Below are positions 10,440 through 18,404 of a stretch of 48,748 nucleotides of DNA, piece by piece. The translations under genes were made by a program, and so were the position numbers. The stretch comes from Pseudoflavonifractor sp. (lineage in GTDB: Bacteria; Bacteroidota; Bacteroidia; Bacteroidales; Muribaculaceae): assembly GCA_023667145.1 (NCBI GenBank), contig JAMPAQ010000004.1, positions 1-48,748 on the forward strand, in the 5' to 3' direction. How positions within the stretch are numbered: position 1 is the stretch's first letter; the number at the start of each line of letters is the position of its first letter. The notes below the pieces were generated by a model that had not been told where the DNA came from, searched no databases, and saw only the letters and a list, made by a program, of their open reading frames with translations.

Positions 10440-11186
10440 ATGTGTGTTGATAGCCGCGATAACTTTTTGGCTCTTTACTTGTTTCTAAAGTTATTAATAT
10501 ATATGTCTTAGCTGTCATTACTCTATCTACACACCCTTACGTTGTATATTAGTCGTTTAGACATGTTATCAACATGATGTGAATAACATGCAAAGTTAAT
10601 AACTTTACTCCACATCCACCAACCTTTTGTGTAGAAAACAGCATTGATAACTGTTTCATTCATTTGTGCTAACTTTTTTTGTACCAATACTTAGTGTGAT
10701 TATACAGTTGCTTCATCCAATCCTCCAAATAAACTTGCCGTTTTTGTCAATAAATCTTTTCATACAGTTTTTACACTTTATCAACATATGGTCGTAGTGC
10801 GATGGCTATTTGTGAGCCGACAGGATGTATAAGACTGTTCATAATTATAATCTACAGATGTTTATAAACATTATAATATACAGTATAATAATTAGTTATT
10901 ATGTTTACAAGTTGAAGATAACGTTGTGAATATGCTGTATATAAGTATATCATTGCCTGTATGGATATTTGAGTTTATGATATTTACAATGTGATGATTT
11001 TATTTATAAACATCATGTTGATAAACTATTTAATTTATTGTATTACAATAGATTGATATGTTTATAAATTGTAGAGTGGTTGTTATATGTCTAAAACACC
11101 ATTTTTGACTGGTTTTGTACGTTATGAACGGTTGTCAACACTCCTTTTTTCTTTGTAGTTTATGAGAAAATGGTTTAATTTGTGAT
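10440..11186. other. candidate chromosomal replication origin (oriC)
   Basis: An AT-rich non-coding stretch of about 750 nt between divergent genes (nadA leftward, SpoU methyltransferase rightward). Nine 9-mers lie within one mismatch of the DnaA box TTATNCACA. The exact match is TTATTCACA (10578-10586, minus). TTATCAACA occurs at 10566 (+), 10778 (+) and 11016 (-). TTATAAACA occurs at 10862 (+), 10859 (-), 11004 (+) and 11059 (-). ATATTCACA occurs at 10925 (-). Two of these overlap in the palindrome TGTTTATAAACA at 10859-10870. The most AT-rich part, about 10855-10935, could be the unwinding element. Genes on both sides run outward, and GC skew counted by hand changes sign across the gap. 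No dnaA gene is in view. Confidence 0.72.
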
Positions 11187-11717
11187 ATGAAAAAGAAAAC
11201 CATCTGGGACCTCAACCGAGATACTGCCGAGCAATACCGCTCACGCACCAAGATACCACTTGTCATCGTGCTTGACAATGTGCGCAGTCTCAACAACGTT
11301 GGGGCGATATTCCGCACGTGTGATGCCTTTATTGTGGAAAAGATATTGTTGTGTGGCATTACGGCTACACCCCCTTCTCAGGAGATACACAAGACCGCTC
11401 TCGGTGCCGAGGACAGTGTTGCCTGGGAGTATTGTGCCGACACGCTTGAGGCTGTGTCAGTACTTAAGGCCGATGGTTATACGGTATGCTCGCTTGAGCA
11501 GGTGGAGCAGAGTGTGATGCTTCAGGACTTCGTTACGCAACCGGGACATGGTTATGCGATTATTCTCGGCAATGAGGTGAAGGGTGTGGACCAGCGTGTG
11601 GTCGATATCTCAGATTATTGTATCGAGATACCGCAGTGTGGCACAAAACATTCGCTCAATGTGTCGGTGTCGGCTGGATTGGCAATATGGCATTTCTTTA
11701 TAAGAATGGGCTTATGA
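11187..11717 (+). CDS. SpoU/TrmH-family RNA 2'-O-methyltransferase
   Basis: SPOUT enzymes of this family methylate the ribose 2'-OH in tRNA or rRNA using SAM and fold as a trefoil-knot dimer. The 176-residue protein shows the three motifs: LDNVRSLNNVGAIFRTCDAF (motif 1, with the catalytic Arg), AIILGNEVKGV (motif 2), and IEIPQCGTKHSLNVSVSAGL (motif 3). It lacks the extra N-terminal substrate domain of RlmB-type enzymes, so the RNA target is unknown. Its last bases overlap the next gene's start (ATGA), which suggests translational coupling. Confidence 0.9.
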   Translation: MKKKTIWDLNRDTAEQYRSRTKIPLVIVLDNVRSLNNVGAIFRTCDAFIVEKILLCGITATPPSQEIHKTALGAEDSVAWEYCADTLEAVSVLKADGYTVCSLEQVEQSVMLQDFVTQPGHGYAIILGNEVKGVDQRVVDISDYCIEIPQCGTKHSLNVSVSAGLAIWHFFIRMGL

Positions 11718-12859
11718 TTGATGGTCTGAAGATAGGGATGGACGGTAAGCGTGCCGTCAACAACAATACCGGCCTCGGCAATTATAGCCGCCTTGTGGTC
11801 GATGTGCTGTCAGACAAGTATCCGGGCAACGAGTACCTGCTCTATGTGCCGCAGATGCGTCATAATCCACGTCTCGCTCCGTTGCTTGAGAGGAGTAATG
11901 TCAAGGTCGTGACCCCGGCATCGCGCTGGGGACGCATAGCCTCATCGTTATGGCGCGTGAGCGGGGTGACAGGGCAGATGGCTGCTGACCATCTCGACCT
12001 GTTCCACGGGTTGAGTAATGAGCTTCCTCTCAACATCACTGATGCCGGGATACCGTCGGTCGTCACTATACACGACCTTATCTTCCGCCGTTTTCCGGAG
12101 TACTACAAACCTGCCGACCGGCGCATTTACGACTACAAGTTTGAGCGTGCGGCCATCAACGCCACGCGTGTCATAGCCATAACCGAGTGCACCAAGCGCG
12201 ATATTGTGGATATGTACCACATCCCCGAGGATAAGATTGACGTGGTCTATCAGGGATGTCACGAGTCATTCGGACAAGAGATAAGTCCGGCGCTTCTCGT
12301 CGAGATGGCCGCGCTGTACAATCTCCCCGAGCGCTATGTCATCACTGTGGGTACGGTTGAGAGGCGTAAGAACCAGCTGCTTGCTGTCAAGGCCATGGAG
12401 CATCTTGATGACGACGTACACCTAATTATCGTAGGCCGTCGCACGGGCTATGCCGATGAGATAGACCGATATGTGGCCGACCATAACCTCTCGGGGCGTG
12501 TGCGCTTTCTTGAGGGAGTGCCGTTCGACCACCTGCCTGCTCTATATACCATGGCTACGCTGTCGAGCTACACCTCCCGTTTCGAGGGATTTGGTATCCC
12601 TGTCATAGAGTCGATAGCAGCCGGTGTCCCGGTGATTGCCGCCACAGGCTCATCACTTGAGGAGGCGGGTGGCCCGGGGGCTGTATATGTCGACCCTGAC
12701 GATGTCACAGGATATGTCGATGCGGCACGTCTGTTGCTCGACAGCGAGGCTCACAGGCGCGACATGGTGATACATGGCAAGAGCTATATAACACGTTTCT
12801 CTCCCGAGAATTTTGCCGCCGGATTAATGGATTCTTATGCCAAGGCTCTCGGCAGGTGA
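11714..12859 (+). CDS. GT4-family glycosyltransferase
   Basis: A GT-B glycosyltransferase of about 381 aa, probably using an NDP-sugar at the cytoplasmic membrane for a surface glycan or glycolipid. The C-terminal half has the family 4 signature SRFEGFGIPVIESIAAGVPV, with the paired glutamates of the EX7E motif, and GTVERRKNQLLAV at the start of the nucleotide-binding domain. The frame stays open upstream to 11618 inside the SpoU gene. The ATG at 11714 overlaps the SpoU stop as ATGA and is the natural start. The donor and acceptor cannot be named. The next gene, an SDR epimerase, may supply the sugar nucleotide. Confidence 0.88.
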   Translation: MIDGLKIGMDGKRAVNNNTGLGNYSRLVVDVLSDKYPGNEYLLYVPQMRHNPRLAPLLERSNVKVVTPASRWGRIASSLWRVSGVTGQMAADHLDLFHGLSNELPLNITDAGIPSVVTIHDLIFRRFPEYYKPADRRIYDYKFERAAINATRVIAITECTKRDIVDMYHIPEDKIDVVYQGCHESFGQEISPALLVEMAALYNLPERYVITVGTVERRKNQLLAVKAMEHLDDDVHLIIVGRRTGYADEIDRYVADHNLSGRVRFLEGVPFDHLPALYTMATLSSYTSRFEGFGIPVIESIAAGVPVIAATGSSLEEAGGPGAVYVDPDDVTGYVDAARLLLDSEAHRRDMVIHGKSYITRFSPENFAAGLMDSYAKALGR

Positions 12860-12889
12860 TATTTGAATGAAAATATATATTTTTGATAG

Positions 12890-13909
12890 ATGACAATTGA
12901 AAGAGATAAGAAACGATTACTGGTCGTTGGTGCAGGTGGATTTATAGGTGGTCACATTGCCCGTCGCGGCCTTGAGTTGGGATATGAGACATGGGTGGCT
13001 GTGCGCGAGACCACGTCAAGGCGCTTTCTCGACGATAACAGGCTCAAGTTTATCGTTCTCGACTACGAGGATGCCGACTTACTCGCCGGGTCACTCCGTT
13101 CGGCGTTTCCCGATGGCGGCAAGTGGGACTACATCATCTACAATCTCGGTGCGACGAAGTGTACCAATTTTGCTGATTTCAACAAGATAAACTATCAATA
13201 TCTGCGCACTTTTGTCGAGGCGCTTATTGGGCTGTCGATGGTACCTGAGCGGTTTCTCTACATGAGCAGCCTAAGTGCCATAGGACGCGGCGACGAGGTC
13301 TCGTATACTCCCATTCGCTCTACCGACATCCCCCATCCCGATACCCGCTACGGGGTGTCAAAGATCAAGGCCGAGACTTTCCTTGAGATGACTCCCGGTT
13401 TCCCGTGGATAATATTCCGTTCCACCGGCGTATACGGCCCCCATGAGCAAGACTATCTCATGATGATAAAGAGCATACGCAGCCACTGGGACTTTGGCGT
13501 GGGATATCGTCGGCAGATGTTGACATTCATATATGTCAAGGATCTTGTCGACGCCATGTTTGACGCGTTGGCCGCCCCTGGCACATTGCGCCACAAGTAC
13601 ATCATATCGGAGGGACGGGCCTACACGCAGTCAGAGTTCCGGCGCATCGTCGCCGAGGAGCTTGGTGTCAAGTGGGTGATACCCGTCAAGTTGCCGCTTT
13701 GGGCTGCTTATGTGGCGTCGGTCGTGGCTGAGAAATGGGGGTTGATACGCATGAAGCCGAGCACGCTCAACCGCGACAAGTTCAAGATCATGCGCCAGCG
13801 CAACTGGGACTGCGACATATCCGACGCAGTGCGTGATTTTGGCTTCTCGCCGCGCTACTCGCTGCGCGATGGCATCCGCGAGACTGTCGCCGGTATGGAT
13901 AGCGAGTGA
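12890..13909 (+). CDS. NAD(P)-dependent sugar epimerase/dehydratase (extended SDR)
   Basis: A 339-residue extended short-chain dehydrogenase. The N-terminal Rossmann motif is GAGGFIGGH (residues about 12-20), the active site is YGVSK near residue 150 with the Ser in YMSSLSA, and substrate-domain motifs such as RSTGVYGP and FIYVKDLVDA are present. Members act on nucleotide-sugars or sterol/flavonoid-like substrates. I cannot assign the substrate. It follows the GT4 gene by 30 bp, so a joint role in glycan synthesis is likely but inferred. Confidence 0.85.
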   Translation: MTIERDKKRLLVVGAGGFIGGHIARRGLELGYETWVAVRETTSRRFLDDNRLKFIVLDYEDADLLAGSLRSAFPDGGKWDYIIYNLGATKCTNFADFNKINYQYLRTFVEALIGLSMVPERFLYMSSLSAIGRGDEVSYTPIRSTDIPHPDTRYGVSKIKAETFLEMTPGFPWIIFRSTGVYGPHEQDYLMMIKSIRSHWDFGVGYRRQMLTFIYVKDLVDAMFDALAAPGTLRHKYIISEGRAYTQSEFRRIVAEELGVKWVIPVKLPLWAAYVASVVAEKWGLIRMKPSTLNRDKFKIMRQRNWDCDISDAVRDFGFSPRYSLRDGIRETVAGMDSE

Positions 13910-13941
13910 TTTAAGTTAATATTCTGATAAACATCATCCTC

Positions 13942-14202
13942 ATGTCACAGTCCAAGGTTCCCGCATGGTTTATAGTAGTGTTGGTCATACTGATGCTCCC
14001 GTTGGCGCTATGGCCGTTTGTCATGTCGTGGGTTTCAGGCAGATATGATGAGGCCACGGGTCAGTGGTTACTCATGGCGTTCTTTCCCGTATATGCCATC
14101 TTAACGTGTTGGCTGTCTTATAGATGCTACACTGATCGCCCGACGGTGAGCTATGTTTTGTTAGGCGTGTTGCTGCTCTCATACCTGTCATTGATACTGT
14201 GA
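13942..14202 (+). CDS. small integral membrane protein, 86 aa
   Basis: I do not recognise the family. Three hydrophobic segments are visible: WFIVVLVILMLPLALWPFVM near the N-terminus, WLLMAFFPVYAILTCWL in the middle and VLLGVLLLSYLSLIL at the C-terminus. It follows the SDR gene by 32 bp on the same strand and is probably the last gene of that transcript. Confidence 0.7.
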   Translation: MSQSKVPAWFIVVLVILMLPLALWPFVMSWVSGRYDEATGQWLLMAFFPVYAILTCWLSYRCYTDRPTVSYVLLGVLLLSYLSLIL

Positions 14203-14276
14203 TTATCCAACAACTCGACACAGCAATAAAATATTGATTACCAATAAAATATCGGCTATCAATATTGGCTAACAAT

Positions 14277-14300
14277 GTAGGGATGCTCCATGGAGCATCC
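14277..14300 (+). repeat. REP-like palindrome with GTAG head, copy 1
   Basis: GTAG (14277-14280) is followed by the perfect 20-nt palindrome GGATGCTCCATGGAGCATCC. It has the same architecture as three palindromes at 47603-48077: GTAG, then GGRYGC at the outer stem and its complement, usually followed by GCT. Here the tail is GTT. Confidence 0.75.
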
Positions 14301-14329
14301 GTTTCCCATACAAAGCCAATAAACCAATC

Positions 14330-14349
14330 GGCTGCTCCATGAAGCAGCC
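14330..14349 (+). repeat. REP-like palindrome without GTAG, copy 2
   Basis: GGCTGCTCCATGAAGCAGCC aligns base for base with copy 1. Position 3 (A to C) and position 18 (T to G) change together and keep the pair. The tail is GCT as in the right-hand copies, but the GTAG head is missing (CAATC instead). Confidence 0.65.
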
Positions 14350-14431
14350 GCTGACAACCATTATAATAATAAAAAATGTTAATCAAACTGATTTTTGTTT
14401 CCAAAAATTATGTTTAATAACATAAAACCTA

Positions 14432-14439
14432 TACCTTTG
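14432..14439 (+). promoter_or_regulatory. -7 promoter element of a predicted small RNA
   Basis: TACCTTTG matches TAnnTTTG exactly. I see no TTTG at the usual distance upstream, only a TTTA at 14413-14416 with a short 15-nt spacer. Transcription would start near 14446. Confidence 0.5.
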
Positions 14440-14445
14440 TACTGT

Positions 14446-14510
14446 GTTTTTCATGGTATTAGATTTAAGGTTAAGGAGATTATTTGTCGTGAGACAAATA
14501 ATTTTTTTTT
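14446..14510 (+). ncRNA. predicted short RNA of about 65 nt ending in an intrinsic terminator
   Basis: A perfect TAnnTTTG element lies just upstream. The region ends with ATTATTTGTC (14479-14488), loop GTGA, GACAAATAAT (14493-14502) and a run of nine T (14502-14510), the strongest intrinsic terminator in the window. An ATG at 14454 opens a 55-codon frame, but it runs through the terminator and is unlikely to be translated whole. From memory only, the segment CATGGTATTAGATTTAAGG recalls a recurring Bacteroidales element. I cannot name it or verify this here. Confidence 0.55.
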
Positions 14511-14588
14511 GCGCCTACCTCACTCGTATCTCGTATCATAATGTGACACCCCTTCTAAGACTTTTGACCTCATTCCATACAACCATCC

Positions 14589-14623
14589 AAACTATTCCAA
14601 TCTTTCAAAGATTGGAATAGTTT
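14589..14623. repeat. palindrome at the 3' end of fic (left copy)
   Basis: AAACTATTCCAATCTT (14589-14604) and AAGATTGGAATAGTTT (14608-14623) form a perfect 16-bp stem with loop TCA. The right arm overlaps the fic stop codon. The same core recurs upstream of fic at 15957-15999. It could act as a terminator for fic or as a recombination or binding site. Confidence 0.8.
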
Positions 14624-15923
14624 ATAATAGATTTTCAATTTTTTCTTTATAACGAGGTCCTCTGACATATCCGCGTTTCTGTCTGTTTAATGGGATTTCT
14701 GATATAAGTCCCATTTCCATAAGACCTGTTACATCATGTTTAGCAGTGGTTGGTGTAATTAGCAATTTTGATGTTACATCTTTGATTGTCAATACTGTAT
14801 TTTCATCCTTTAACAACATGTAAAGTATCTCTGATTGCCGTTGCGAGATATTGCCTATTCGGAGCAACCTATTCTGATCATTTTGTTGGGCTATTTTCAG
14901 GGATATATACTTTTGGAGTTCGCTGAATGCTTTCTCAAGTGCTTTGAGATGGTATGATATGAAATAACCTATATCATTATTATCAGCCTCCGTTTGTAAA
15001 AAAGACTTTTCGTATGAAGCCTTTGATTTATAGATTACTCTCGATATTGACATATATTCCGTCAGCCAATAGCCTGACTTGAGCATGTACCAGTAAAACA
15101 AGGCACGAGCAGTCCTTCCGTTCCCGTCAACAAAGGGGTGCAAGTATGAGATGAAAAAGTGGATAATAATGGCTTTGATTATGGGATGTATGAATGTAGT
15201 GGTGTCCTCCTCATTGGCAAATGAGACGAGCCATTCCATCGCTTTATGGATTTCTGTATTGCTTGGAGGTGTATGGACGACTTCATGGGTTATAGCATTC
15301 TCAACCACTACCTCATCGTTACTTCTGAATCGTCCACTGTCATCAGGATTATCCAGCGTGGAGTCTGTCATAAGTGAGTGTATCTCTAATATGAAGTCAA
15401 TCGACAATGGTTGATTGGTGTGTTCCGATAAATAGTTTATAGTTTGATAATTATTATATATCATCCTCTGTGATTTATCTTTCGGAGATATATTTTTACG
15501 TAGCATTTCCTTTGCTATTTTACGGGTTGTTGACGCACCTTCCATTTGGCTTGAAGAAATGGCCTCTTCTATTATTGAGCCTACGAGATATCTCTTTCTA
15601 TTTTCATGTGGTAATATGGATTCGCTACCCCACGATCCGCCAAATTTCATATCAAACACATGACATAGCCGCATCATGGTACTTGTCAAGCAAAAATGAA
15701 GACCATAAGGGGCATATACCTCTATTGACTTGTTCGACCTTAGATATTTTAATATTGACCACACTTCTGATGGGGTCTTGTCTCCACTGATTTTCTTATA
15801 TTTGACCTCACTCCAATATGTATATCTGTCAAGCAGCTTGTTGATATCATCTAAAACTGCCTTATCAAGATTGGCAATATCGGTTGAGGTTATATTTTCT
15901 ATATGAGGAGGTGTTTCAATCAT
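14622..15923 (-). CDS. Fic-domain protein with N-terminal inhibitory helix and C-terminal winged helix
   Basis: Fic enzymes transfer AMP, or another part of a nucleotide, to a hydroxyl group on a target protein. The core motif HPFVDGNGRTAR is at residues 262-273, with the catalytic His262 and the phosphate-binding GNGR intact. Upstream, SSQMEG (Glu128) fits the (S/T)xxxE(G/N) inhibitory motif, so this is an autoinhibited class II Fic protein within one chain. Residues from about 365 look like a winged-helix DNA-binding domain (LLITPTTAKHDVTGLMEMGLI). The frame is open upstream to a TTG at 15980, but that lies inside a palindrome. The first ATG is at 15923 (433 aa). The gene opposes its neighbours, is AT-rich, and is bracketed by twin palindromes, all suggestive of accessory DNA. 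Target and antitoxin status are unknown. Confidence 0.9.
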   Translation of the reverse strand: MIETPPHIENITSTDIANLDKAVLDDINKLLDRYTYWSEVKYKKISGDKTPSEVWSILKYLRSNKSIEVYAPYGLHFCLTSTMMRLCHVFDMKFGGSWGSESILPHENRKRYLVGSIIEEAISSSQMEGASTTRKIAKEMLRKNISPKDKSQRMIYNNYQTINYLSEHTNQPLSIDFILEIHSLMTDSTLDNPDDSGRFRSNDEVVVENAITHEVVHTPPSNTEIHKAMEWLVSFANEEDTTTFIHPIIKAIIIHFFISYLHPFVDGNGRTARALFYWYMLKSGYWLTEYMSISRVIYKSKASYEKSFLQTEADNNDIGYFISYHLKALEKAFSELQKYISLKIAQQNDQNRLLRIGNISQRQSEILYMLLKDENTVLTIKDVTSKLLITPTTAKHDVTGLMEMGLISEIPLNRQKRGYVRGPRYKEKIENLL

Positions 15924-15956
15924 TTCACTGTATATCTTGAGTTTGATTGCAAATTT

Positions 15957-15999
15957 ATACAAACTATTCCAATCTTGCAAAGATTGGAATAGTTTGTAT
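15957..15999. repeat. palindrome upstream of fic (right copy), possible operator
   Basis: ATACAAACTATTCCAATCTT (15957-15976) and its complement (15980-15999) form a perfect 20-bp stem with loop GCA. The inner 16-bp arm is identical to the palindrome at the 3' end of fic. It sits 34 bp upstream of the fic ATG and next to the divergent promoter of the TPR regulator. On the minus strand AATCTTTG within it is one mismatch from a -7 element, so the palindrome may overlap the fic promoter and bind the winged helix of Fic. Confidence 0.8.
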
Positions 16000-16032
16000 G
16001 GTGGCTAATTAGTCTCGACAGCCCCTGTCAAC

Positions 16033-16063
16033 TTTGATTGTGTATGGTTAATTGCTATCTTTG
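16033..16063 (+). promoter_or_regulatory. strong Bacteroidetes promoter for the TPR regulator
   Basis: TTTG (16033-16036), a 19-nt spacer, then TATCTTTG (16056-16063): both elements and the spacing match the Bacteroidetes consensus. The start would be near 16069, giving a leader of about 12 nt before the ATG at 16082. Confidence 0.7.
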
Positions 16064-16081
16064 TCCCATAACACGGTTGCT

Positions 16082-17773
16082 ATGAGAAATATATTGATGA
16101 TATTGACACTTGTCATGTCAATGTCGGGGTGTATGACTGACAATGGGGTTGACGGGATATTGACCGAGGTTGAGTCGTGCATGGATACGGCTCCCGACTC
16201 AGCCCTGCGGTTGCTTGAGTCCATCGATAGGGATGGGGTAGGTGACGGCGCGGTTGGCGCACGCTATGCACTGTTATATTCTCAGGCGCTCGACAAAAAT
16301 TATGTAGATGTCAGGGACGACTCGCTCATCACCATTGCCGTGAGATATTATCAGGCCTGGGGAGATAAGCGTCACACGATGTTGTCATGCTACTACCGCG
16401 CAAGGATATTGTACAACAGCGCCGACTATACCCATGCCATATACTCCATACTTGAGTCTGAGCAATTGGCTCGGCAACTTAACGACACCTACTACCAGGC
16501 CCGTACCAACGAGGTCCTTGCCGACATCTACGCCTCCACCTACAATCTTCCCCAAGAGATAAAATATCGGTCCATAGCATCAAGTTTATATAAGAATATA
16601 GGATACAAGGATAACTATCTGTATTCCATGGTTGCTTTGTCAAGGGCGTATGCAAACAATGATAGCTATGATAAGGCACTTAATTTGTTAGACAGTCTCA
16701 ATACCGATATAAGGGACACGAGGGATTCAGTACTGATAGCTTCGCTTATAAAATCATATATACTGGTATATCTTTATAGAGGAGACGATAGGCTTGGAGA
16801 CTATGACAGAGCCAAACTGGAGTATGATGAGTTACAGAAGTATCACGAGTATTATAAATACAATAACTATGACTATTCCAATCTTGCAAATATATATATT
16901 GAAAAAGGTTATCTCGACAGTGCCCAGTATACTATAAACCGAGCTATGGATAATAGAGTCGATATGTACAATGACGTATCAGTAAAACACTCACAATATC
17001 TCTTGGCGAAAAATAATGGTGATTTTGTAATAGCTCTTAGACTTCATGAGGAATTGTTTGAGAAAACAGACTCATTCGTTAGAACTATATTGGAACAGAC
17101 CGCAGCAACTGCTCATAAAGATTTTTATAAACGTGAGTCAGACATGGCATTGCTGAAAGCTCAAAATCTAAAAATATATCTTATCTTTTGTGGAATAATA
17201 GCGGTCATAGTATTAGTGTCTTTATATGTGATATACAGGGAGAAATTAAAGCGCAAAAATATGGAGATTGACAATATAATGAACGAGATTCAAACTCGGA
17301 GACAAAATATAGAACTGCTTTCGTCTGAGATTGATAATCAAAAAATGCAATCTGCGCAATTGTCTCGACTTGTCAAGGAATTGTTTAGTGATAAATTCAC
17401 TACCATAAATCAACTATGTGATGAATACTTTGAGAAAAAGGACTCTGATAAAATAAAGTATACAATATATTCTAAAGTTAAATCAGAAATATTGAAATTA
17501 TCAAATCCCGATGAGATTAAAAAACTTGAAAAGGCGGTCAATGATTGCAAAGATAATATAGCTCTTAAATTACGGTCACAGTTTCCTGATATGAAAGAAG
17601 CAGACCTAACATTTTTGATATTGGTATTCTCTGGTCTGTCCCAACGAGCTATATGTCTAATAATGGATATAAAACTTGGAAATTACTATAATAAGCGACA
17701 GCGGTTGAGATGCAAGATAATTGAATCAACAGCTAAGGATAAGTACATATTCTTGCAAAATATAAGTAAATAA
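16082..17773 (+). CDS. membrane-anchored TPR regulator with C-terminal HTH-like domain
   Basis: A 563-residue protein of a type common in Bacteroidetes. It starts with a lipoprotein-like signal (MRNILMILTLVMSMSGC, Cys17) and continues with helical TPR repeats (for example YYQARTNEVLADIY, DYSNLANIYIEKGYLDSAQ) to about residue 360. One transmembrane helix follows at about 365-386 (IYLIFCGIIAVIVLVSLYVIY), then a coiled coil with many Gln/Asn/Glu. The C-terminal segment (KEADLTFLILVFSGLSQRAI) resembles LuxR-like HTH regions. I infer a one-component sensor with TPRs in the periplasm and the HTH in the cytoplasm. The frame extends to a TTG at 16052, but the promoter overlaps it, so I use the ATG at 16082. 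It is divergent from fic and upstream of exported proteins it may control. Confidence 0.8.
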   Translation: MRNILMILTLVMSMSGCMTDNGVDGILTEVESCMDTAPDSALRLLESIDRDGVGDGAVGARYALLYSQALDKNYVDVRDDSLITIAVRYYQAWGDKRHTMLSCYYRARILYNSADYTHAIYSILESEQLARQLNDTYYQARTNEVLADIYASTYNLPQEIKYRSIASSLYKNIGYKDNYLYSMVALSRAYANNDSYDKALNLLDSLNTDIRDTRDSVLIASLIKSYILVYLYRGDDRLGDYDRAKLEYDELQKYHEYYKYNNYDYSNLANIYIEKGYLDSAQYTINRAMDNRVDMYNDVSVKHSQYLLAKNNGDFVIALRLHEELFEKTDSFVRTILEQTAATAHKDFYKRESDMALLKAQNLKIYLIFCGIIAVIVLVSLYVIYREKLKRKNMEIDNIMNEIQTRRQNIELLSSEIDNQKMQSAQLSRLVKELFSDKFTTINQLCDEYFEKKDSDKIKYTIYSKVKSEILKLSNPDEIKKLEKAVNDCKDNIALKLRSQFPDMKEADLTFLILVFSGLSQRAICLIMDIKLGNYYNKRQRLRCKIIESTAKDKYIFLQNISK

Positions 17774-17961
17774 TTGATAAACAGAGGTTTTTATCATTTA
17801 ATAGAAATAATGTAATCTAATACATTGAATAACAGTATATTACACTTTGATAAAAAATTTACATTTTAATCAATTATAATATGTTGTATATTAGTGTATT
17901 ACATAATAACTTGATAAAAATAATTTGCCATCGTAAGTATTCGGTATAGACATTAGGATTC

Positions 17962-17969
17962 TAATTTTG
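17962..17969 (+). promoter_or_regulatory. -7 promoter element for the DUF3244-like gene
   Basis: TAATTTTG is an exact TAnnTTTG match. Upstream, TTCG at 17940-17943 stands 18 nt away as a weak -33. It overlaps an ATG at 17967, so translation more likely begins at 17997. The rest of the preceding gap (17774 on) is AT-rich, with a short TGATAAA/TTTATCA hairpin just after the TPR gene. Confidence 0.55.
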
Positions 17970-17996
17970 CATCAAATTTTTGAACAAAATGCAGAT

Positions 17997-18365
17997 ATGA
18001 AAATTAGAACTATTCTTTTTATCTTCTTGATGTGTATAGTAATGTCTCCCGATATGTCAGCGGCAAGACAAAGTATCATGCTAAGAGAAAAGGATGTGAG
18101 AGTTGGAAAGCGGGACACTGGTCGCTCAATTTTGAATTTGCGGTGTATTTATGATAATGGATATCTTACGGTTCAAAGTGATGACAGTTATAATGGGACA
18201 TTGGTAGTCTCTATCAAGGACATTGATGGATTTGAGATCGCCGGATATTGTGTTAATGCCACAGAGGCAATACCGTTTTTCATAGGCGAGATAACAGACG
18301 ACGTGCATATAACAGTGACAACCAATACAGGAAAGACTTACCAAGGTTGGCTTAGCGCAGAATAA
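17997..18365 (+). CDS. small exported protein, DUF3244-like
   Basis: A 122-residue protein with a signal peptide (MKIRTILFIFLMCIVMSPDMSA) followed by a short beta-rich, Ig-like segment: YLTVQSDDSYNGTLVVSIKD, then GEITDDVHITVTTNTGKTY. Size, signal and pattern fit the Bacteroidetes DUF3244 family, whose function is unknown. Members often sit next to TPR regulators, as here. The match to DUF3244 is from memory of the pattern and is not certain. Confidence 0.65.
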   Translation: MKIRTILFIFLMCIVMSPDMSAARQSIMLREKDVRVGKRDTGRSILNLRCIYDNGYLTVQSDDSYNGTLVVSIKDIDGFEIAGYCVNATEAIPFFIGEITDDVHITVTTNTGKTYQGWLSAE

Positions 18366-18404
18366 TCACATTAATTACCAATAACATTTTTAATACAAAA
18401 CTTT

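Larger units (their letters stand above)
14203..14621. other. non-coding, structured gap left of fic
   Basis: No convincing protein gene. In order it holds an AT-rich inverted repeat (AATATTGAT 14230-14238 / ATCAATATT 14258-14266, a possible weak terminator), two REP-like palindromes, a promoter followed by a predicted small RNA with a terminator, and the left of the two palindromes that bracket fic. The main parts are listed separately. Confidence 0.7.

Noticed and set aside
14454-14621. A 55-codon frame starting within the predicted small RNA
   Set aside because: It runs through a strong terminator and into the fic palindrome, and the protein looks random.
15924-15980. A TTG start for fic at 15980
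   Set aside because: It lies inside the palindrome and probably near the promoter; the first ATG at 15923 keeps all Fic motifs.
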